Source: Flavobacteriaceae bacterium
GTDB lineage: Bacteria; Bacteroidota; Bacteroidia; Flavobacteriales; Flavobacteriaceae
Direction of reading: 5' to 3'
Assembly (NCBI GenBank): GCA_030694835.1
Contig: JAUYUF010000066.1
Coordinates: 1 to 11,167, forward strand
DNA: 11,167 nt
Below are positions 7,259 to 11,167 of this stretch, one piece after another; position 1 is the stretch's first letter; every line of letters begins with the position of its first letter. The position numbers were made by a program, and so were the translations under genes. The notes under the pieces are model-generated. The model saw only the letters and a program-made list of their open reading frames with translations, was not told where the DNA came from and made no database searches.

Positions 7259-7272
7259 AGTTGTAAACAACT
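7259..7272. repeat. 14-bp inverted repeat just upstream of the VTT gene
   Basis: AGTTGT-AA-ACAACT has 6-bp arms and a 2-bp centre. It ends 9 bp before the VTT-gene ATG and touches a weak -7-like element at 7273-7280, so it would sit at the transcription start. The centre is too short for an RNA stem-loop; an operator is possible. Confidence 0.35.
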
Positions 7273-7280
7273 CGAAAATA
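7273..7280 (-). promoter_or_regulatory. Weak -7-like element for the VTT gene
   Basis: On the minus strand it reads TATTTTCG, one mismatch from TAnnTTTG. It lies 23 bases upstream of the ATG in the gap after the NUDIX gene. No -33 element is seen. Read-through from the NUDIX gene may be the main source of transcript. Confidence 0.25.
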
Positions 7281-7294
7281 AAAACGCGAATTTA

Positions 7295-7897
7295 CTATTT
7301 AAATTGCACTTCATCGAACAATATTTTGATATTCGTATAAGTGCATTCTAATATATCTTTTAAGTAATTTTTATCGATATATTTTACATCAGAAATGCCT
7401 TCCTCCTTTTGTGGAATTAGTTTTTCTATTGTTAAGTTTTTCATTTCAAACCAATGAGAAATTTTTAAAATATTCCCATTTTTACCATCCGCATATATAT
7501 GATAAGTGGTACTTAAGGGCTTTACAATTTCCAAATTTTTTACATTACACTCTTCTTCAACTTCTCTTAAAGCAGTCATTTCTCGTGTTTCACCATATTC
7601 AATTTTACCTTTTGGTAAATCCCATTTATCAAATCTATAAATCATTAACACTTCATCATCTTCATTTTTAACCAAACCACCGGCAGCTTCAATCACTTTA
7701 AAATAGGATTGAAACTTAGACCACATCCATTCTAAATCAGGATGATATAAACAAATTCCCTTTAACAAATCTTGATTCAAAAAAGAAATTATTTTTTCTA
7801 TTTCAAAAGATTCAAAAGGAATCATAATCATCCCATTTAAATTTAATTTCGAATCAGTTAATATGATTGGATTTTCTTTTACAAAAACTTTATACAT
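7295..7897 (-). CDS. NUDIX hydrolase with an N-terminal extension
   Basis: From ATG 7895-7897 the product is 200 residues and begins MYKVFVKENPIILTD. An upstream extension to 7918 would overlap the pyrE start and adds a non-conserved MSFIMLQ. Residues 1-70 form an extension of unknown fold. The NUDIX domain follows (about 72-195), with AAGGLVKNEDDEVLMI, the WDLPKGKIEYGE segment and the NUDIX box at 97-119. The box reads G-x5-E-x7-RE-V-x-EE-C-N-V: the metal-binding E112, E115 and E116 are intact, but the usual glycine is Asn118. Such enzymes hydrolyse nucleoside diphosphates linked to another group, and the substrate cannot be predicted here. The start codon lies 7 bp from that of divergent pyrE, which may indicate shared control. 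Confidence 0.87.
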   Translation of the reverse strand: MYKVFVKENPIILTDSKLNLNGMIMIPFESFEIEKIISFLNQDLLKGICLYHPDLEWMWSKFQSYFKVIEAAGGLVKNEDDEVLMIYRFDKWDLPKGKIEYGETREMTALREVEEECNVKNLEIVKPLSTTYHIYADGKNGNILKISHWFEMKNLTIEKLIPQKEEGISDVKYIDKNYLKDILECTYTNIKILFDEVQFK

Positions 7898-7900
7898 TTG
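7893..7900 (+). promoter_or_regulatory. Predicted -7 element of pyrE, overlapping the NUDIX start codon
   Basis: TACATTTG matches TAnnTTTG exactly and is followed by CAGC and then the pyrE ATG at 7905. A TTG at 7867-7869 is a possible -33 element with a long 23-base spacer. The expected start site falls at about 7904-7905, at the ATG itself. The element covers the NUDIX start codon (7895-7897). Confidence 0.6.
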
Positions 7901-7904
7901 CAGC

Positions 7905-8555
7905 ATGATAAAAGACAAAGATATTGCAAAAAAAATTGCTGAATTACTTTTACAAATTAAAGCAGTTAAAATTCAACCATCTAATCCCTTTACATGGGCA
8001 TCTGGATGGAAATCTCCTATTTATTGTGATAATAGAATTATATTATCTTATCCAATAATTCGAAATCATATTCGTCAGAATTTTGCCAAACTTATTTTAG
8101 AAGAATTTGGGAAACCAGACGTAATTGCAGGTGTAGCAACTGGAGCAATTGGTATTGGAGCATTAGTTGCTGAAGAATTAGGACTTCCTTTTGTTTATGT
8201 TAGACCTGAACCAAAAAGTCATGGAAAACAAAATCAAATTGAAGGATTTCTAGAAAAAGGTAGTAATGTTGTAGTTATTGAAGATTTGATTAGCACTGGA
8301 AAAAGCAGTTTAAATGCTGTTAATGCTTTAAAAGAAGCTGGGGCAAATGTTAAAGGAATGGTTGCTATTTTTTCCTATGAATTTGTAGAAGCTGCTGAAA
8401 ATTTCAAAAGTGAAAATATAAAACTTCTAACTTTAAGTAATTACCCTACATTAATAGAACAAGCTTTAGACAGTAATTATATTTCTGAAAAAGAAATTGA
8501 TGCGTTAAATGATTGGGGTAAGAATCCAAGTGAATGGTTAAAATTAACAACGTAA
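7905..8555 (+). CDS. pyrE: Orotate phosphoribosyltransferase
   Basis: PyrE converts orotate and PRPP to OMP, the fifth step of de novo pyrimidine synthesis, as a cytoplasmic dimer. The 216-residue product from ATG 7905 has the orotate-binding FTWASGWKSPIYCDNR (29-44), the flexible catalytic loop around R100, K104, H106 and K108, and the PRPP-binding motif VVVIEDLISTGKS (122-134). A frame open back to 7863 adds 14 residues but would start inside the NUDIX gene and ignore the promoter at 7893-7900, so the inner ATG is preferred. The SRPBCC gene follows after a single base, so the two are co-transcribed. No attenuator-like leader is seen. Confidence 0.96.
   Translation: MIKDKDIAKKIAELLLQIKAVKIQPSNPFTWASGWKSPIYCDNRIILSYPIIRNHIRQNFAKLILEEFGKPDVIAGVATGAIGIGALVAEELGLPFVYVRPEPKSHGKQNQIEGFLEKGSNVVVIEDLISTGKSSLNAVNALKEAGANVKGMVAIFSYEFVEAAENFKSENIKLLTLSNYPTLIEQALDSNYISEKEIDALNDWGKNPSEWLKLTT
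7916..7923 (-). promoter_or_regulatory. Predicted -7 element of the NUDIX gene, inside pyrE
   Basis: On the minus strand it reads TATCTTTG, an exact TAnnTTTG match within codons 4-7 of pyrE. Start of transcription near 7911 would give a leader of about 14 bases before the ATG at 7897. No -33 TTG at proper spacing is visible. Confidence 0.4.
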
Positions 8556-8556
8556 T

Positions 8557-8946
8557 ATGAAATTAGAAAGCCAAAAAAAAACAGTTAATAAATCATCTAA
8601 AGAACTTTATGATTTATTGACAAATGTTGAAAATTTCAAACAGTTTATGCCTTCATCAATTGAAAAATTTGAAGCTGATGAAAATTCATTTTTATTTGCT
8701 TTAAAAGGAATGCCAGAAATTAGATTAGTTTTAAAAGAAAAAGAACCTTTTAATAAAATTGTTTTAGCTGCGGCTAGCAGTAAATTACCTTTTACTTTAA
8801 CTACAAAAATTGACGAGTTAAGTGATTCACAATCATCTGTTCAATTATTTTTTGAGGGAGATTTTAACCCAATGATGGCTATGATGTTGAAAGGTCCACT
8901 TTCAAAATTTATTGATACTTTATCAGACAGTATGGGAAATCTTTAA
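8557..8946 (+). CDS. SRPBCC (START-like) family protein
   Basis: The 129-residue product has the outline of a small SRPBCC/START-like fold. An N-terminal beta-strand (LESQKKTVNKS) leads into the helix pattern SSKELYDLLTNVENFKQFMPSSIEKF, then alternating strands, and a long C-terminal amphipathic helix (GPLSKFIDTLSDSM). Members bind hydrophobic ligands or act in polyketide, lipid or RNA-related processes; the ligand here is unknown. It starts one base after the pyrE stop and must be translated from the same message. Its stop lies 2 bp from that of the convergent biotin ligase gene. I recall this gene accompanying pyrE in other flavobacteria, but no link to pyrimidine synthesis is known to me. 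Confidence 0.75.
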   Translation: MKLESQKKTVNKSSKELYDLLTNVENFKQFMPSSIEKFEADENSFLFALKGMPEIRLVLKEKEPFNKIVLAAASSKLPFTLTTKIDELSDSQSSVQLFFEGDFNPMMAMMLKGPLSKFIDTLSDSMGNL

Positions 8947-8948
8947 TT

Positions 8949-9680
8949 TTATAGAAATTTAATTTCCTTTAAATTAAATGATTTCATTTGTTCATTTTCT
9001 AATTCAATAATAAGTTCACCTGAATCTGATACATCTTTAATCAAACCTAAAAATTTAATATTCCTACTATCTTCAAACATAGTGGGAATTCCTTTTTTAT
9101 AGAGATGATTTAAATATTCTTCTTTAAGATTAATAAAATCTTTATTAGTCACTTTCAACAACTCTATTTCTAGATTTTTCAATAATATCTTCAATAATAA
9201 ATCTCTATCAACCTCAGCATTAAGTTCTAACTTTAGAGATGTTACTTTTTCAATTTCTTTAGGAAACATTTCTTGATTTACATTAATTCCAATTCCAATA
9301 ATAGTATCAGATATTTGACTGTCAACAATGGTATTTTCTATTAATATTCCAGCAATTTTAAATCCATCTGACAAAATGTCGTTAGGCCATTTAATACTTA
9401 ATTTATCAGGTATATATAAGTTTATTGTTTTATATACTGCTACTGAAGTTGCCAAACTAATGTTAAATTGTAATGAAATATCTAGATCATAAAATTTCTT
9501 TAGAATACTGACCATCACATTCTTACTAGATTCAGATTTCCATACAGAACCCATCTGACCTTTTCCTTTTGTCTGAAAATCAGCAGTTACAATAGTAAAA
9601 TCATCAATATGAGTTTCTCTTTTTAATCTTTTAAGAAATTCATTTGTAGAATCAATGGCATTAAGTTTGATTATATTCAT
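8949..9680 (-). CDS. birA: Biotin--[acetyl-CoA-carboxylase] ligase, single-domain type
   Basis: The 243-residue enzyme activates biotin to biotinyl-AMP and attaches it to a lysine of biotin-dependent carboxylases. Motifs in order are AIDSTNEFLK (8-17), the biotin/ATP loop TKGKGQMGSVWKSE (37-50), KWPNDI (97-102, with the catalytic Lys97), KIAGILIEN (108-116) and IIGIGINVNQ (127-136). A small C-terminal SH3-like domain follows about residue 200 (VSDSGELIIELE). There is no N-terminal helix-turn-helix, so unlike E. coli BirA it is not expected to repress biotin genes. The start chosen is ATG 9678-9680; an open frame reaching 9746 gives a non-conserved, Phe/Cys-rich leader and crosses the rsfS promoter. 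The loop is KGKGQMG instead of the textbook GRGRRG, a variant I recall in Bacteroidota. Confidence 0.92.
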   Translation of the reverse strand: MNIIKLNAIDSTNEFLKRLKRETHIDDFTIVTADFQTKGKGQMGSVWKSESSKNVMVSILKKFYDLDISLQFNISLATSVAVYKTINLYIPDKLSIKWPNDILSDGFKIAGILIENTIVDSQISDTIIGIGINVNQEMFPKEIEKVTSLKLELNAEVDRDLLLKILLKNLEIELLKVTNKDFINLKEEYLNHLYKKGIPTMFEDSRNIKFLGLIKDVSDSGELIIELENEQMKSFNLKEIKFL

Positions 9681-9732
9681 CGTAGTAAAATAGAGCCTAA
9701 ATGGATTCTGTAATTTACAAGTAAAAAAACAA

Positions 9733-9740
9733 TAACTTTG
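9733..9740 (+). promoter_or_regulatory. Predicted -7 element of the rsfS-ftsH operon
   Basis: TAACTTTG matches TAnnTTTG exactly and is followed by CAGCA, as at pyrE. It predicts a leader of about 18 bases before the rsfS ATG at 9763. It lies in the 82-bp divergent gap with the biotin ligase gene. No -33 TTG is seen. Confidence 0.55.
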
Positions 9741-9762
9741 CAGCAAAACTAAAAATTTTTTA

Positions 9763-10125
9763 ATGACAAAAAAAACAAAAAGTATAGACGATTTAATCGC
9801 TGTAATCTTAAACGGAATTGATGAACTAAAAGGACAAGATGTACAATTACTTGACTTAAGAAAAATTGAAAATTCAGTATGTGATTATTTTATAATTTGT
9901 TCAGGAACTTCTAATACTCATGTAAATGCAATTACTGGTTCTATTCAAAAAATGACGAGCAAAAAACTCAAAGATCATCCGTGGCATGTAGAAGGCGAAC
10001 AAAGTTCAGAATGGATTTTGTTAGATTATATCAATGTTGTAGTTCATGTATTTCAAAAACAAACACGTGAATTTTACGATATTGAAAGTCTATGGGGAGA
10101 TGCCGCTATAACACATATATCATAA
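9763..10125 (+). CDS. rsfS: Ribosomal silencing factor RsfS (YbeB/iojap family)
   Basis: RsfS binds ribosomal protein uL14 on the 50S subunit and blocks joining with 30S, lowering translation when nutrients are scarce. The 120-residue protein is family length and shows the typical series DLIAVILNGIDELKGQDV, LLDLRKIENSVCDYFIICSGTSN, HPWHVEGEQSSEWILLDY and VVVHVFQKQTREFYDIESLWGDA. The start ATG at 9763 follows the A/T-rich leader aaaaattttttta-like sequence and a -7 element. ftsH follows after 31 bp without an obvious promoter or terminator, so both are likely on one message. The rsfS-ftsH arrangement is one I recall as conserved in flavobacteria. Confidence 0.95.
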   Translation: MTKKTKSIDDLIAVILNGIDELKGQDVQLLDLRKIENSVCDYFIICSGTSNTHVNAITGSIQKMTSKKLKDHPWHVEGEQSSEWILLDYINVVVHVFQKQTREFYDIESLWGDAAITHIS

Positions 10126-10156
10126 AATAATATTATCTTCATTTTAAAATTTATTA

Positions 10157-11167
10157 ATGAATACACCAAATAATCAAGATAAAAAAGGAAAGTTAAGTCA
10201 GAAACCAAAATTTAATATTAATTGGTTTTATACTGCCGCTTTTATATTCCTAATTTTAATGTTTTTCCAAAATTCAGGATCAAGTGATGAATCTTTTAAA
10301 ATTTCACTTACTAGCTTTGAAAAATATTTAAATGAAAATGATGTTCAAAAAGTAGAAATTTTTGCACAAGAAAGAACTGCTGGGGTTTATCTAACGCCTC
10401 AAGCATTAGAAAAAGAAATTCATAAAAAAAATGCTAAAAAAGGCGTTTTTGGAACCCCAAATCTAGGTGCACATTATCAATTACAATATGGTGATTTAAA
10501 ACTCTTCCAAGAATTCTTGCAAAAAGAAAGCGAGAAAGGTCATCCTGTAGAGGTTAAATTCGAAGAATCAAGTAATTGGACAGAGATATTAGTTAGCTTT
10601 TTACCAATCCTACTTTTTATTGGGGTTTGGTTGTATTTTATGCGAAGAATGTCTGGTGGAGGTGCAGGTGGAGCAGGTGGACAAATTTTTAACATTGGAA
10701 AATCAAAAGCAAAATTATTTGATCAAGATACACTAGTAAAAACTACTTTTAAAGATGTAGCAGGTTTAGAAGGTGCCAAAGAAGAGGTACAAGAAATTGT
10801 TGATTTTCTTAAAACACCAGAAAAATATACTGCTTTAGGCGGGAAAATTCCTAAAGGAGCTTTATTAGTTGGACCTCCAGGTACTGGAAAAACTTTGTTA
10901 GCAAAAGCTGTTGCTGGAGAAGCTCACGTTCCATTTTTCTCATTATCAGGTTCTGATTTTGTTGAAATGTTTGTGGGAGTTGGCGCTTCAAGAGTACGCG
11001 ATTTATTTAAACAAGCACAACAAAAAGCACCTTCTATTATTTTTATTGATGAAATTGATGCCATTGGTAGAGCGCGTGGTAAAAGTAATTTTACCGGTGG
11101 AAATGATGAACGCGAAAGCACTTTAAATCAGTTGTTAACTGAAATGGATGGATTTGGAACAGACTCC
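10157..11167 (+). CDS. ftsH: ATP-dependent zinc metalloprotease FtsH, 5' part
   Basis: FtsH is a hexameric AAA+ protease of the inner membrane that degrades unassembled membrane proteins and regulators. The window contains 337 codons from ATG 10157 in one frame with no stop; the gene continues past the edge, and full-length FtsH is about 640 residues. Visible parts are a polar N terminus, transmembrane helix 1 (about 23-39), a periplasmic region, transmembrane helix 2 (about 144-161) and a glycine-rich linker (GGGAGGAGG). The AAA domain starts at about 195 with TFKDVAGLEGAKEE. Walker A is GPPGTGKT at 239-246, FVEMFVGVGASRVRD carries the pore loop, and Walker B is IIFIDEID with D298/E299. The zinc site HEAGH and protease domain lie beyond the window. 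The start fits an A/T-rich leader (aaaatttatta). Confidence 0.97.
   Translation, partial: MNTPNNQDKKGKLSQKPKFNINWFYTAAFIFLILMFFQNSGSSDESFKISLTSFEKYLNENDVQKVEIFAQERTAGVYLTPQALEKEIHKKNAKKGVFGTPNLGAHYQLQYGDLKLFQEFLQKESEKGHPVEVKFEESSNWTEILVSFLPILLFIGVWLYFMRRMSGGGAGGAGGQIFNIGKSKAKLFDQDTLVKTTFKDVAGLEGAKEEVQEIVDFLKTPEKYTALGGKIPKGALLVGPPGTGKTLLAKAVAGEAHVPFFSLSGSDFVEMFVGVGASRVRDLFKQAQQKAPSIIFIDEIDAIGRARGKSNFTGGNDERESTLNQLLTEMDGFGTDS

Noticed and set aside
7411..7671. Open frame on the plus strand within the NUDIX gene
   Set aside because: It lies antisense to the NUDIX domain and encodes a low-complexity Phe/Leu/His-rich product with no recognised motif.
7898..7918. Longer NUDIX start at 7918 overlapping pyrE
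   Set aside because: The added MSFIMLQ is not typical of the family, and MYKVFV at 7897 is the usual beginning.
8956..8975. AT-only inverted repeat (AATTTAA/TTAAATT) near the SRPBCC/birA convergence as a terminator
   Set aside because: It is inside the biotin ligase coding end, lacks G/C pairs and a U-run, and is expected by chance at this base composition.
9709..9719. Palindrome TGTAATTTACA in the birA/rsfS gap as an operator
   Set aside because: Arms are only 5 bp in AT-rich DNA and it does not overlap the -7 element; too weak to call. A BirA operator is also unlikely because this ligase lacks a DNA-binding domain.
9681..9746. Longer biotin ligase start at 9746
   Set aside because: The extra 22 residues are antisense to the rsfS promoter and leader; MNIIKLNAIDSTN is the normal start.
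10911..11126. Open frames on both strands inside ftsH
   Set aside because: Both lie within the conserved AAA domain of ftsH and are frame shadows.
1..11167. Search for a mobile element, CRISPR array, defence or secretion cluster
   Set aside because: No transposase, integrase, direct-repeat array, tRNA or clustered unknown genes were seen; composition and gene content are uniform housekeeping type.

Overview
The window looks like core chromosome of a member of the Bacteroidota, most likely Flavobacteriaceae and Flavobacterium-like. The DNA is very AT-rich, and leaders lack Shine-Dalgarno sequences and are A/T-rich instead. Several genes are preceded by the Bacteroidota -7 promoter element TAnnTTTG. 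The proteins (PASTA membrane protein beside Ddl, stand-alone biotin ligase, pyrE-SRPBCC, rsfS-ftsH) resemble Flavobacterium housekeeping proteins. This assignment is inference from sequence character and recalled protein families; no search was run.

Layout. (1) 1-360: a gene-free leader, then a broken DUF2853-family gene (153-354) that has a frameshift in a 7-A run and has lost its 3' half. (2) 337-3371, minus strand: a tightly packed operon transcribed leftward, PASTA membrane protein > rluD > chloramphenicol-acetyltransferase-like enzyme > yaaA. (3) 3458-6636, plus strand: ddl > coaD > secreted M14 metallopeptidase, divergent from the PASTA operon. (4) 6633-7897, minus strand: NUDIX protein > VTT/DedA-type membrane protein, whose last codon overlaps the end of the peptidase gene. 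(5) 7905-8946, plus: pyrE > SRPBCC protein, starting only 7 bp from the NUDIX start. (6) 8949-9680, minus: biotin-protein ligase without a DNA-binding domain. (7) 9763-11167, plus: rsfS > ftsH, with ftsH running off the window edge.

Functionally the genes cover peptidoglycan precursor synthesis (ddl, perhaps linked to the PASTA protein), CoA synthesis (coaD), pyrimidine synthesis (pyrE), biotin loading, rRNA modification and ribosome silencing (rluD, rsfS), membrane proteolysis (ftsH) and peroxide/iron stress (yaaA). Packing is extreme: overlapping or abutting stops at convergent ends, and divergent starts separated by 7-86 bp with promoters predicted inside neighbouring genes.

I see no phage, transposon, CRISPR, toxin-antitoxin, secretion or defence cluster, and no convincing new multi-gene system. 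The points most worth a second look are the decayed DUF2853 gene, the promoter-overlapping dyads at ddl and at the VTT gene, the predicted leaderless pyrE transcript, and the kinase-less PASTA protein facing ddl.
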